Made by a program: the position numbers and the translations under genes. DNA of 64,000 nt from Oidiodendron maius Zn (Eukaryota; Ascomycota; Leotiomycetes; Myxotrichaceae): NCBI GenBank assembly GCA_000827325.1, contig KN832872.1, forward strand, positions 1,054,001-1,118,000. The letters run 5' to 3'. Below the pieces are notes generated by a model. The model was not told the origin of the DNA. It worked only from the letters and a program-made list of their open reading frames with translations, and did not search any database. Position 1 is the first letter of the stretch, and each line of letters opens with the position of its first letter. This document shows, piece after piece, positions 35,374 through 47,345 of the stretch.

Positions 35374-38300
35374 CTTGTCTAAGAGTGGGGGGGGTATCTT
35401 ATGAGCAAGGGAAATGGAGGAGAGGGTTTCTGGATTTTGCCGTTGCCGGACAGTCTTCTAAAGAACGTTGAAGAGTATGAGATAGTTGATTAGGAAAACC
35501 GCTAAAGAAAATCAGGATGAGACGAGACGCAAAACTTCGAAACATCGAGAGGGAGGCGTTGGAGGTGCCGGCGCCTAGCAGTGGTATATATGTGTCTGGC
35601 GTGGCGGGCGTGGGGAGAGCGAACATCCTGCGTATCGGAAGGGCTTTTGGACTCTTGACGGCAACGACAAGTGCGCTGTGACCGATGGACGATGGTCTGC
35701 ATGAGTCTGTGCGACGACTCTGTGGCTCAGTTCAACCGTTGGCCAGAAAAGCGGTCGCTCTGGTCTCCTCACAACCGTCCCAGCCGAGACTTGGACACTC
35801 GCGATGTTCGCGATGCACAAGTTGCATATCGTTGCAGCAGCGACCAGAGCGCAGCCCAATGGCAAAGGCCGGGTCTGGCATGGATATCTGCGGGCTCACG
35901 CTGCCACCGGCTGTGATAGGACACAAGAATAGAAATCAGGGCCGATAATGGCATATCCCTCCTCTACGCGCCGGCCCTGTGCTCTGTTGCAGCGGTATTT
36001 TTATCCCTGCAGCGGCCGCCCATTGGCCCGACGTCGCTGCTCGTGATACGTCGACGAGAGCAGAAGAGGAAATCCCTCGTACCTTCGTACCGCAGAGCAG
36101 GCCGAAAGTACCAGTCAGCTTCCATGGTGAGGCCTCCGCTGCTGAGATCCCCTTCCGAAGGGAACGGCGCGGTGCGAGGAGACGAGACCAGGGCCAGGGG
36201 GTTACTCTGCAGTTGATTTGACTTTCTGCAGCCAATGAGAAATTCGAAGACCAGTCACATTCGAATTTGGAAAAGGATCCTTTTTGTCATTTTCATCCTC
36301 TGTGGAGACTATGGAGCGGCCCGGTCGCAACGTTGGATGGAAATTCCCCGCCCACCCAGCACCAGTGCATGTCAGTCGCCATATGGGAGGCCGTGGTGCA
36401 GACAGATTCACGACAGAACCTCACCCTTCAGGTCGAGTTCTCTGTGGCCGCACTCATCGCACCCGGCTGGTACTGGCAGTACGAAAATGGGCTGGACCTT
36501 TCCCCTCAGTTCCAGAACGCGGGTCTGTTCGCTTGTACAGATAGGCGGATCGGCCCCTCGACACGGCCAAGGCTAACAGGCAAAGTCGAGCCGGTACTGT
36601 TCACGGTACTGTGCCGGGGAACGCTGCCCGCGCTGTCACCCATGAGGGCAGGAGATTGAGGAATTGCTCCGAGGCACTTAAACCTGATTTCGTCTATTCC
36701 TCCGTGCGCCAGATCGTCCTGATCCCGTTTGTGGTCGAGGATGCGAGGGTCTTTCGCTTGCCATCCCGTGCCGTCTCTCCTTTTCCAGCCCCACCAGACT
36801 ACAGAACGTCAGTACAACGGCACAGTACGAAAGATATCCGGCGCCCGAAAGTACGTGCAGCCGTGGTACATGTGCACTGCTGTGCAAGGCTATACACCAC
36901 AATGTACAGACAGTATACGCCAGCCGACCGTGCCGCGCCCTATGCTAGCCGAACTACGACTCACAACCTCCCTCGAGATTGCAATTTGGAATTTCCCGGT
37001 CTTTATGAGCTGAATGCACCAACTGTTGTACTTTATGCCTCCAATTACAGTGGGAAACCCCCTCCCGGCCGCGACAAGATCGACCCGTAGGCCCACGGGA
37101 CTTGTGGCGTCGCCGGCCGTAGCGGAGACCCCGAGATATTGGCTACAAGAACACGGCGACATTCAAGGTACAACGTAAGAGGCTGAACGAGGCCACTCAT
37201 CGAGGCCGGCCATTTCACCGTCGCAACATCGCATACCATGCGGCCAATTGCTTCGAGACTCCTATCCAAGACGGGCCCTCACATGACTGAAAGATCCTGC
37301 GGGATTCCTACCTCCTTGAGATGGCAGGACGAGTGGAAAACGTGAACGTGTGAAGCAGGAGGTTTAAGAGGTCGTGATGTTCATGTGTTCCCTGGGAGAC
37401 GGGGGGAGAGGTCGAATGGCAGGTCGTGGAGGGCAAATCTTCAACACGCAGGCTGCCCAATGTGGAACCGAGATGGCATTTGGGGGCATGTGGACACTCA
37501 CACGGCCCATCGACAGGACCTAGAGGCGAATGAAGGCCGACGAAAATCGGGTCTGATCTGATCACACTGATCAGATCTAACTTGTCGCATTCAGTGCTCC
37601 GCACTCTTCTCAAGAGAGAGTAGCTTCCCTGGAGTATTTGAATTTCCCAGCCCGAGCCATCAAGTGTCTTCGTGGCCCTCCTCGTTTCTCGTCCGACGTT
37701 ATCTCCGGCAGAGAGCGAACACGGCTGGGTCATCCGATATCAAATTCAAATTCAAATGCAAATTGCAGTCGGGCGAGGTTGCCCCAATCAAGGCCGGCCG
37801 AACTGGGTTGAACGAAGATCCTCCGGATCGGGGAAGGATGGCACGATGACCTGATGATGACCGAGCACCTGATGAGGGAGCTAATTAACCAAGATTAACG
37901 CGAAATGCCAAGGACGAAAATAGAACTGCATTGGGCGGTTAAGCAAGTTGAATTGTTGCTTAATTTGCATGCATTTGCGTGATGCCGTGAGACAGACACG
38001 GCAGCAGGTGGGCAGGGTGTGACGAGGAGGGCTAATTTGCATCCTTTAACCGCCGACCCCGCGCCCAAATTAGCATCAATAGTCTGGTGATGCACATGCA
38101 GATAATGTTGGCTAATGCTGCCGCATCGGGCACAATTAGGATTCTTTTTAAAGAACAGCGGCTCTGCGCCTCTGATTTGCCATGACCCGGGCGATCCCTG
38201 CAGGGAAGGGGACGAGATCCCCTGCCCCCCTCCCCGCAACAGGCTCACGGCCCTCCTGCTGGCCCCCCGCCGCCTCCAATCCGGGCGGCCCAGCAGCAGC

Positions 38301-39594
38301 TCCGTCCTCAGCGGTGTCATTAAGGCCCCCGGCCGCGGCCAGGCCCTCCCCGGTCGGGAGAGGACGCCCTGGCCCGTGCAATGCCGGCTCCAGATGGACT
38401 CGGTTGGCTCCCGTGCTCGCGTTGTCAGCTGCGCTAATGCACGACGTCACCTCTTCTCGTCCAGTCGTGCATCCATCACGCGCTGGTCAGCTCGAGAGGA
38501 TGAGGACAGACGAGGAAAGAGGAAAGAGCATGAACCCTCTCGTATAGGGGGGGGACGATATCGGCGACCACGGCAACCGGCTCTCCGGAGCTGGGCGGGT
38601 GGTGCGTTGGATGCGCGCGAAGAAGACTCGGAATGTGCTCGCTCTGCGGGGCGCCGCCGATATCTCTGTCTATCCTATCTCCTATCTCGCTATCGCGCAC
38701 ACGAGAGGCCGTGAGGAAGAGGGCTCCACGGATCTTCGGAACGGCACTGGCTCCACTGCAGTTATCGACAGACGCAAGGGCCGCCAAGCTGGCATTGGGC
38801 AGCGGGCGCATTGAGGCGCTGGGCCAAAATAGCTGAGTCGTCGTCGTCTTTCCTCTTCCGAACCCTGGGCCCCGCCCCTTGCCGGTGTGCATAGTGGCTC
38901 TGAAAACCCTTCAGCCAGTGTCTGGCTCCGGATCCGCTGCCAACTTCTGCCCATCTTCTGCCAGCCCTGCAGATTTGCTCTCATTCACCGCAGTCAAGTG
39001 CCCGCTAGTGGCCCCTCCCCCCTCTCCCCCCCTCCTCCCCCCGTCCAGATCCGGCCCCCTCCCCCCTTCTTCCTCTTCTGCACTATCCCGGCTGCCTGCA
39101 GCTCCTCTGATCCATGTCTCTGTGCATCCCACTTGTGCATCCCCTACCTCGCCTTAGCCCCAAGCTGGGCTTAGTCTGCCAACGGGACTGACCCTCTGCG
39201 GCTCGCAACTCCAGCCCCTCCTCTCTTATTCGACGACCAGAAATAGAAACCAGAGCTGGGTTGGAGATGCTTCATGCTCTTCATATATAGCTGCCATCAC
39301 GCTCGGGGGCCACAACAGTCTCTCCTGGATGAGCAGAGTGTGTTGTTGAAGATTCATCAGAGTTCGTGGTCGTCGTCTTCCCTTCTCCTCCTACTTCCCT
39401 CCTTCAGGACATCCTCCCTTCCCACCTCATCCTTTCTTCCCTCACGCCCCAAAGTCAAGCTGGACTTGCTTTGCCCGTCATTTATTGCTCAATAATCTTT
39501 AATCCCGGTCCGCCCACAACCCCCCGGTCAACCTCTTCAACAACTTCGCTTCTGTCCCGGTCACGTTCCCCTCACGGCTGCTGGTCAGGTACAA
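35374..39594. other. Long promoter-like region upstream of Pro1-type regulator
   Basis: 4.2 kb between divergent genes (SAM-PH on minus, Pro1-type on plus) with no gene I can support. It contains a 10-base inverted repeat at 37555-37577, an AAATTC-like near-tandem at 37741-37766, a GC-rich block (38160-38420), and a strongly C/T-rich stretch from about 39005 to 39590 with a TATA-like CATATATAG near 39282. Long upstream regions are usual for fungal developmental regulators. Confidence 0.5.
37555..37577. repeat. 10-base inverted repeat, 3-base spacer
   Basis: GATCTGATCA, CAC, TGATCAGATC: arms at 37555-37564 and 37568-37577 are perfectly complementary. It sits about 2 kb upstream of both flanking start codons. 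It could be a dimer-type factor site or a hairpin. Not known to me as a named element. Confidence 0.8.
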
Positions 39595-41785
39595 ATGTCA
39601 ACTCCACCCCCCAATACTCAATCTCAAGGCACATCGAACGTCGCCATGGCGGTCGCCCAGTCCAAGGCTCAAAAGCCGGCTTCCAAGGCCTGCTCCAATG
39701 CCAACTCGAACGCAGCAAAGGCCAAGATGCAGATGCATCGTCGCTCCCGGACAGGTTCGTGCGCTTCCTCTCTCCCTCACTTCCCCCCTCTCGTCCCGCC
39801 TCCTGCCACCCCCCCCTGGGCTGGAGCCCCCTTTGCGGCGTGTCATGTTTCAACCTTCGACATACTTTTAAACATCTAATACTGACCTTCATCCTCCAGG
39901 TTGCTACACTTGCAGACTGCGAAGAAAGAAGTGCGATGAAGGCTCGCCGTCCTGCACTGCCTGCAAGCACCTTGGTCTGCGATGCGAGTACAAGCGGCCC
40001 ATGTGGTGGAGCAACAATGACCAGCGCCTGCTGCAAAAGAACAACATCAAGACCATCATCAAGCGCAAGAAGCTCTCAGAGAAGACCAACACCTCGTCGT
40101 CGTCGCTGGTCATGACCCCAGGAGCAGAGTCGCCGCCTGGCCTTTGCCACTCCCTGCCCACCTCGACCACCTTCTCTGATTCGCTTGATCGCACCCGATC
40201 CGCATCAATTGACTCCCAGCTGTCGCTCTTCGACTTCCACCCCCCTCCCACCATCGTCGAGTACCCAACCTACAGCTCGCAGATGCCTCCCCACTCGCAA
40301 TACGCTCCGGTGTACCCTGAGGAATGGCAGCCTTACGAGATCGACGTCAAGACCGAGAGACAGATGTTCGTCAATGACGTCCCCACTCGCCGGGAGTCGA
40401 CAATCTCCACCTTCAGCTCCTATTACGCGCCGGCTTCGGCTGAATCCGTGGCTCCACCCTTCCAAGCTGAACATGCATGGGAGGAGGTCTACGACGAGCG
40501 GAGAGAGTCCTTGACGGAAGAGTCGATGAATGTTCCCTTTTTTGACTTCGCACATGCCCCGGCGCCAAGGCCCCAGGTCGCAGTTGATCTGGACGACACC
40601 GATCAGGCATTGCTCGACCATTTCATCTCGGATGTCCTGCCCTCCGTCTTCCCAGTTCTCGAGGCAGGCCAGCAAGGATGGGCCTGGAATGACTACGTCC
40701 TCCCGGCTCTCCAGAGCAACAAGTATTACCTGCACTGCTGCCTCTCCTTCGCGGCCCAGCACTATGGCGCAACCAGAAATGCGCAGGGTGGTCAGATTGA
40801 CGAGAAGATGAGGTACCACCTCCATGCAACAATCTCCGAGCTCTGTGCCGCGCTCAAGCGCGATGCAGACCACTCGTCCATGTTGGAGGCGACCCTCGGC
40901 ATGATCATCTTCCAGTGCTCTGTCGGCCGGTCTGGCGATGCCGTACCTGAGATCCCATGGCACCAACACTTCCAGCCCGCCAGTGAGCTTGTGCAGCGAT
41001 TGGAGCTGAACAGCCTGATTGCGCAACAGCACGATTTCAAATCCTTCAATATGACTCTCACTGCATGGATTGATATCCTGGGCTCGACCATCCAGGGCCG
41101 CGCTCCTAAGTTCGCTGACGCATACCGAGAGAAGCACCTGTCACCCATCAACACTTCTCTTGGACTTCGTGAGCTGATGGGCTGCGAGGATCGTGTCATG
41201 TACTTGATCTCAGAAATCGCCTGCCTTGAGGCGCTCAAGCGGGACGGCATGGATGATATGGAGCTCTGCCAGCACGTCCACTCACTGGGTGACGAGATCG
41301 GACTCACTGAGATCGGCGAGACGGGACCAAAGATCCCTTTCCACTCCAACGGCGTCTTGAACCCCAAGCAGCTAAGCAAGAACATGACTGCAGCCTTCCG
41401 CTTGGCTGCACGCATCTACCTCTGCAGCCTTGTTCCCGGCTTCTCACCAAGTCAAGCGAGCTGCGTCGGCCTCGTTGAGAAGCTTACTCGTGTCCTGGAG
41501 TTCATCCCGGCTGGTCAATACGGGTTTGATCGCAGCCTCGTCTGGGTCTACCTCATCGGAGGCTCGGTTAGCACCGCCTCCTCATCCTTCCGCTCTTTCT
41601 TCAATGAGCGGATGATCGAACTGGGCGATCTGTCCGACCTTGGGAATTTCGGCCGTGTTGCCACGGTCTTGAAGGAGGTCTGGAGCCACGTCGACGGGCG
41701 CCACAGCCCCGGTGGTGGCGAAGCGCATTATGTCTCCTGGCGAGACGTGATGATTACGAAGGGCTGGGACTTCTTGTTGATCTAG
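39595..41785 (+). CDS. pro1: Zn2Cys6 transcription factor, Pro1/RosA family
   Basis: Nuclear regulator of 681 residues, family of Sordaria PRO1, Neurospora ADV-1 and Aspergillus RosA/NosA, which control fruiting-body development and cell fusion. Exons 39595-39754 and 39900-41785; the 145-base intron splits the glycine codon just before the zinc cluster. Zinc cluster cysteines are 55, 58, 65, 72, 75 and 82 (CYTCRLRRKKC...CTACKHLGLRC), followed by the family-specific EYKRPMWWSNNDQR and basic IIKRKKLSEK. Next come LCHSLPTSTTFSD and a Pro/Tyr/Ser-rich linker. The fungal TF regulatory domain (DUF3468 type) follows from about residue 275 (DDTDQALLDHFISDVLPSVFPVLE) and ends in the conserved GWDFLLI. 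The long CT-rich leader and short upstream ORFs (ATGs at 39267 and 39274) suggest translational control if transcription starts before them. Pro1 versus RosA/NosA paralogy cannot be settled by eye. Confidence 0.9.
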
Positions 41786-42020
41786 AGTCCCTGCCGGGTC
41801 CCTCACTGGCTTGAGGGGTGCCTGAAAAACTTCTTTCGACCAACCGCGATCTCGTGGTTTGGTTTTCGCTTCTCCACCACTGGGCGGCCTGGGCTCGTCA
41901 CATTCGCGCGTAGTTTTTAGAAAGTGCGCTGCTGCAAAGCACCGGCTGGCTGAGCCGGAACAAATTAACAGCATGGAATTTAATAGCTCGGCGCAGCTAC
42001 ATGGGAGGATTGCATAGGAA

Positions 42021-42048
42021 TGGATGGATGGATGGATGGATGGATGGA
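42021..42048 (+). repeat. (TGGA)7 microsatellite
   Basis: Seven perfect TGGA copies in the 3' region of the Pro1-type gene. Likely length-variable between strains. Confidence 0.9.
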
Positions 42049-42498
42049 CGAATAACCACGATGACGTTTCTTACTTTCATGAACAGTTGTTACATACCCA
42101 CATGGCGTTCTGGGATGGGATCTTCTTAATACATCATGTACTCCCTAGACGGGCTTAAGGCTGGTTCTAGTACGACTTACGTTCTAGTATATAGAGGGCC
42201 AGAGGCTTCCGGGAGTTGGGATGGAGTCGAGCACTGCTCCTCCGGGATAATGGGGATATATATAGCTATATGCAAGATATCCAAGCTACACAAGTATGCT
42301 TGACCTGAATAATAAAAATAATAAAATTACACTGCTTCCCATGGCGATTTCCTATGGTTCATTCCTTCAAAAGATAATGTTCTTCCCTACACACTCCGTG
42401 GACCCTTATTTGCCTCCCATATAATTACTTAAGAGATCGTATGTTTGAATGCTTGCTCAAACTAAAACCTCGTGGAGTGAACGAAGGCGAGCATATTA

Positions 42499-42568
42499 CA
42501 CGTGACGTGAATCGCTCAATTATCTACATGTGATCTTATCATGTGGTCAATCAATTTCTCTCCACGTG
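42499..42568. promoter_or_regulatory. Cluster of CACGTG-type E-boxes
   Basis: CACGTG at 42499-42504 (overlapping an ACGTGACGTGA run) and at 42563-42568, with ACATGTGATC and CATGTGGT between them. Four CANGTG-like sites in 70 bases suggest a bHLH-bound upstream element, about 830 bases before the membrane-protein gene at 43392. Inferred from motif density only. Confidence 0.35.
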
Positions 42569-43391
42569 ATTCTTTTCATCTAGGTTGGAACAGACAAAAG
42601 AACAAAACCTATGAAAACGTACATTTTTCTGCGCCTTCCTTCACTCTACAGTACATATCAACCCAACCATTACGTCCCGACTCAGGTTATAAATATAATC
42701 TCATGTGACCTCGCTAGCTCTCACCCCCCAATCGCGCGGCAAGCGATCTCAGCCAATCGCATGGGTCAACTACGCGATTTCGGCGACAAAGTGAGGCGAC
42801 ATCAGTATCTTCAGACGCCTTCTTGTCCTGTCGATGGCATGAGGCACTGCGCTGGAGACTCTGCACTGCCTCGGTCGCCGTCATGGCCACTCGCCCTGCA
42901 GACCCCTCAAGCCGCTGCCGGTTATTCACATACCTATTTCTGGTCGATTCGATGATACCGGGCCGACACGTCGAGAGGCAGCACGCGCTCTCTTGCCGCG
43001 GACGATGATGTAGGTGGGTTAGGTTGATCGAGGGAGAGGCCGGGCACAGATAGGTAGCATACCTCCCATTCTCCTTCGGCGGCGCACCTGGCATCTCTTT
43101 TTTCTTCCTGTTTGCTTAAAAGTTCAATCACAATCATTATTCTTCCACTGGGAAGTGTCTCTTTGTTTGGCTCGTTCTACTTAATCTTTATTTGTCATAG
43201 AGTCATTGTTGCAGTCTTGAAGATTGCCGGATTCATAATTACTTCTTTCTCCGTCGTTCTATTCTGGTACTAGAAACGACTCTTTATTTCTTGGGTTCCG
43301 GGCCTCCTACACTTCCCTGTGCAGTGATATCGAAAGCAACTCAAGTCTCTTCACATATCCAACGAGTACTGGACGAGAAACAATCACCTCA

Positions 43392-44638
43392 ATGATGATA
43401 ACCTCCGACGGAACGATGAGACCACTCCAAACAACCTCCGTCCTGCTCACGATAGGCTGGCTTGTGACTGCGGCTGCCGCCAAACAGCACAATATCTTCG
43501 AGCGAGCCTCGACTTGCGCCGATCCAAAAAACATACAGTGTACTCAAGCGGGATTACCTTCGAACTTCTGCTGTGGGGCTTCGTCAGAATGCATAGTGCT
43601 TGCTGCCAATACCACAGTATTATGCTGTCCGCCTGGAAGCTCGTGCTCGACCATCAAATCTATAGGATGTGATATCTCTTTACAAAATGCCAGTGCAAAT
43701 GCAGATATCTCGCTTATGACAACTGCGCTCACTGCGACACTGCCCACGTGTGGAAATCAATGTTGTCCGTTTGGGTACTCTTGCGATTCAAACTCAAATT
43801 GCGTGCAAGACGCAAACCAGGACACCGCCCCAACTACATCGTCTACGTCTGCAAGTACACCCTCCGCATCCAGCTCCACCACTGGCGCCTCCACATCAGT
43901 GACGCCTGTCACGAACGAGTCTCCCCAGGATACGGCATCTTGTAACAAATTTCCCATTACTGCTCTCCTCGTCGGCTTCTTCCCGGGCCTCGTTCTCGGC
44001 ACACTCCTTGCCGCCGCAAGCATTTGCCTCCTCGGCGCTCGCGGACGACGCAAGGCAGCCCGTCGCCGGCAGAGCGGTTCCTCTTTCGGGAACATCTCAG
44101 ATCCGCAACCACAGAGCGACATGCGCACAGATTTCTTACGCAAGCAGCCGGAGACACCATCTACAGTCAGCAGCAATCTCTCCCGACAACCGACGGTGCA
44201 GCGCGTGCGCTCCTTATTCCGCAAATCAAGTGCCACAGCATCACTCAGACAGGGCCCAGGATCTGCACCTCCGGTCCCCGAACTTCCGGCGCTGAGGATG
44301 TCCACATTTGACGGCAACACGCGACCCGTCACACCAGCACTGCAGCGCGAACCGAGCTACGAAAATATCGATATCTTTGCAGATGGCGATACTGCAAGTG
44401 CACTGCGGGAGCGCGAGAAGAGGAGCGAGTCGCAGCGGATGACTACTTTCTCCGATATGATGGAGAAGAGCGGGCTGGCTGGGCTACAAAAAGGGCAACG
44501 TGAGTGTTAATCCCTATAATCCGTAAAGATGATAATGATTTAAGTACTGACTGTGCAATAGCATATGTGTATAGAGGCTCACCGGAATATCCGTCCTCCT
44601 CGCGGACTCTGACGCCGCGGGGAAAGGATGATCGTTGA
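43392..44638 (+). CDS. Cys-rich single-pass membrane glycoprotein, unknown function
   Basis: I do not recognise a named family beyond a fungal type I membrane protein. Exons 43392-44499 and 44562-44638 give 394 residues. A start at the third-codon region ATG 43416 (MRPLQTTSVLLTIGWLVTAAAA) would give a cleaner signal peptide; either is possible. The ectodomain (residues 31-140) has about 16 cysteines, with CC pairs in NFCCGASSECI, TVLCCPPGSSC and GNQCCPFGYSCDSNSNCVQ. These resemble small disulphide-knot repeats. N-glycosylation sites include NTT near 73. A Ser/Thr-rich stalk follows (145-185), a membrane helix at about 188-216 and a basic cytosolic tail (RGRRKAARRR). The tail carries PPVPELP and repeated Ser-Arg phospho-like motifs. 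The last exon ends PYVYRGSPEYPSSSRTLTPRGKDDR. A cell-surface sensor or adhesin is possible but not shown. Confidence 0.82.
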
Positions 44639-45084
44639 TGTGTCTAGATGGGGTTTCAGACTCTGCGACTGAGATGCATTGTATCTTTTCTATTCATGAT
44701 TTTGAAGCGCACACCTGCATGGATGGTGTTGGGAGCAAAGCAGACCGTTCGTTTCATCTTCTTCCAGATATAATTCCATTTTGGTATATACAAATTAAAT
44801 ACTACAATTTCTACCTATATTAATCGTTGGAGAATAGAGAAAGGACTACTATATAGGTGTGTCCCACTCACCCGGATTTCTCTTTAGAACTAGTTGATCC
44901 AAAGGCTCGTTATTTTTTTTGGTAAAGATAGTTAGAAGAGAGTTCTAGGCAAAGTTTATTTTGTCTTACCTTTACAGATATCTTCACAAATATGGTCACC
45001 CATGCCGGTAAATACAACTAAAATGAAGTTTGGTTCGTATTTTTAGCTGAAAATGTGGCTGACTAAATGCAGTACATAGGTGAT
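44639..45084. other. Intergenic, convergent 3' ends
   Basis: 446 AT-rich bases between convergent genes. No gene or repeat recognised. Confidence 0.5.
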
Positions 45085-46619
45085 CTAATTAGAAGACTTT
45101 GAGTCCCCTCCATAATGAACTTTCCGGATCACGGATCGATTGCATCCAGCAATACTATGAATTCCAGCAAGGCCCATCGATTGATCGAGATCCGCCAAGA
45201 GACCTTGAAGGACCTGCTTTGCTCCTAGCTACGCAGGTTATTAGTATGTGAAAATTCCTCGATTCGAAGTCACAACACACCTTTCCTCCTACTGCGAGGC
45301 CATATATCGCGGGGCGGCCGATGAGAACAGCCTTCGCACCCAGAGAGAGGGCCTTCATGATATCGACTCCGGTTCTGATTCCGCTGTCGAATAGAACGGT
45401 TAGTTTGTCGCCGACTGCATCCACGATTTCGGGCAGCATTTCTAGGGATGCAACTGCGCCATCTAATTGTCTCCCTATCAAAACCGTTAGACATATTAAT
45501 CGGTCAAGGACAGAATATTCGGAGCGAACCTCCATGATTGCTAACAATAATACCATCACACCCGTACTCAACAGCCAGCTTCGCATCTTCTGGGTGCTGT
45601 ATGCCTTTTAAGATAATTGGGCCATCCCAGTTCTGCTTCAGAAAAGCAAGATCTTCCCAGCCATGGGAAGCTCCAGAGAATACATCACTGGTCCACTCCT
45701 GGCTCGCCTGCAGGATCTGGTCCTCCGGTACGGCGCCGTACTTCTTCAAGAACTTCTCTCTGAACACTGGATCCGAGAAGGCGACTTGGTTGCCCACGCC
45801 TTTTATGAAGGGGATATAGCCTCCGTCCAGGTCAGCTGGTCGCCATGCCAATGCCCAAGTGTCTAGCGTAACCACCAGGGCGGTAAAGCCGTTCTCTTTA
45901 GCTCGTTTGAGAAGAGACAGGGTAACGTCATTATCTCGTGGCCAGTACAGCTGGAACCACCTCGTACCCGAGCCGTTGGCTTGGGCTACTTCTTCAATTG
46001 AAGAGCTAGCAGCCGTGGAAAGGATAAAGGGTACGCCGATCTCAGCACAAGCAGAGGAGAGCCCGATCTCTTTATCTTCATGGAAGATTGTTTGCACGCC
46101 TACAGGGGCCATGAGGATAGGAGTAGCTGCCATCTCGAGTTAGAGACTAGTTTCTCAGTGCATAATGGACGGTCTGATCACCGTATGTCTTTCCGAAAAG
46201 TTGGACTGTTAGATCCCGATGCGGAGCTGGTCCTTGCATTATATGAGTTCGAGCATTACCAGGAGGATTCAGCACTGCTCACTCAACATGCGTGGGATCA
46301 GTTTCCACTGCCGAAAGGCTAGGCGGTTGGCATCCATAGTTGCTCTCTCGCCTGCTCCGCCAGCCACATAATTGTAGGACGTTGGCTTTAGCACTTTCTG
46401 GGCCTGGTCCTCCAATTTATTTGCGTCTGTAGTAACCAGAGGGTAGCGGTGGAAGAGCATCCCATCTTGTGTGATTCAGAATCAGTTGGAGCCCATGGAT
46501 ATGATAGGACTAGAGAGCGGACCTCTGTATAGCAAATTCTGGAATAAACCATAGTTAGGATGCTCACTTGTGCTGGGGGGCAACTGTTGGGACTGCTTGA
46601 CATTCATGGTGGAAGACAT
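45085..46619 (-). CDS. FMN-dependent alpha-hydroxy acid oxidase/dehydrogenase (lactate 2-monooxygenase-like)
   Basis: TIM-barrel flavoenzyme that oxidises L-lactate or a similar 2-hydroxy acid. Exons read downwards: 46619-46523, 46465-46283, 46232-46182, 46126-45530, 45474-45281, 45228-45085; 421 residues, all in frame. Landmarks: [22 protein letters not shown] (start of the barrel, catalytic-type Tyr), [33 protein letters not shown] (FMN-binding), [36 protein letters not shown] (catalytic His, substrate Arg), [37 protein letters not shown] (phosphate site). No cytochrome b5 domain and no targeting signal, so it is not flavocytochrome b2; it resembles fungal cytosolic lactate monooxygenase-like proteins. 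Oxidase, monooxygenase or dehydrogenase activity cannot be told apart here. Divergent from the alcohol dehydrogenase, with a palindrome-bearing shared promoter. Confidence 0.92.
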
Positions 46620-46863
46620 TGTCCGGGCATTGCAGTCCGAGAATTGGTGAGACACACGAGAATTAAAATATAACTACGGCCCAAAATGAGACGCCAGTAG
46701 CAGCAAGCAAGGCCAATTTGTCCCAAAATATGCCCCTCATCCAAATAAGCCTACCCGACAAGCCTTGCCTCCACCTTACCTATCTTGGTGCGAACCTAGG
46801 TAAAACTTTCGAGTTCCGGATAACCAGGCATCACGTGAGATTAAGAAGTGCAGGAAGAGAGTT

Positions 46864-46873
46864 TGCCTAGGCA
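46864..46873. promoter_or_regulatory. Palindrome TGCCTAGGCA, copy 1
   Basis: Perfect 10-base palindrome 245 bases upstream of the FMN oxidase start. Identical to the copy at 47165-47174, and both are followed by T. Confidence 0.6.
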
Positions 46874-47075
46874 TGTGTGGGTTGGAGCTAGCGGAAGTGC
46901 GGAGAGGGCGCGGCCTCCTTCCGGAAATGGCGCAGGAATGTGTCCCTGGGTGGAGATTTTGGACTTTACCTTGGGTGTTCATTGTGCTTCTCGCACCTGG
47001 CTCATGCTCTGCGGATATTGAGGAGGGGAGACTGAGCTTGGTTCTTATGTGGGGAGCGCGATCCGATCAGTCAGT

Positions 47076-47098
47076 CGTACGTACGTGTAGTACGTACG
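47076..47098. repeat. 9-base inverted repeat, 5-base spacer
   Basis: CGTACGTAC, GTGTA, GTACGTACG: perfect arms at 47076-47084 and 47090-47098, between the two TGCCTAGGCA copies in the shared promoter. Each arm is itself largely palindromic. Confidence 0.75.
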
Positions 47099-47164
47099 GG
47101 CCGTATATCCCATCCTTGGAAGCCAGTCTGCCTAACAAAAACGGGAGGATGGAGACGTGAGACG

Positions 47165-47174
47165 TGCCTAGGCA
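47165..47174. promoter_or_regulatory. Palindrome TGCCTAGGCA, copy 2
   Basis: Second perfect copy, about 180 bases upstream of the ADH start codon. Confidence 0.6.
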
Positions 47175-47345
47175 TATACCCGGAAGAGCGAGGTATCTTT
47201 CTGAATTGTGGGGTAAACGGAGACCCCTCACGGCGCAGATTAAAACCCCCCTCCGCCTCCAACATCATTTGGAGTCCAAGATATGCATATGTAATATCCT
47301 ATTTTACGCATTCTATGCTATCAAATATCTCTGCAATAGGCAAAA

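Larger units (their letters stand above)
41786..43391. other. Intergenic region
   Basis: 1.6 kb between two plus-strand genes. It holds a (TGGA)7 microsatellite and a cluster of CACGTG/CATGTG hexamers at 42499-42568. The last 250 bases look like a TC-rich leader. No gene seen. Confidence 0.5.
46620..47345. promoter_or_regulatory. Bidirectional promoter of FMN oxidase and ADH genes
   Basis: 726 bases between divergent start codons. It contains two copies of the palindrome TGCCTAGGCA (46864-46873 and 47165-47174), a related ACCTAGGT (46794-46801), a CACGTG (46832-46837) and an inverted repeat at 47076-47098. The near-symmetrical placement of the palindromes suggests shared control by a dimeric factor, possibly a zinc-cluster protein. 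Binding is inferred. Confidence 0.5.

Noticed and set aside
36235-37090. Several overlapping open frames of 110-160 codons
   Set aside because: Overlap one another on both strands, with no recognisable domain; typical of GC-rich intergenic DNA.
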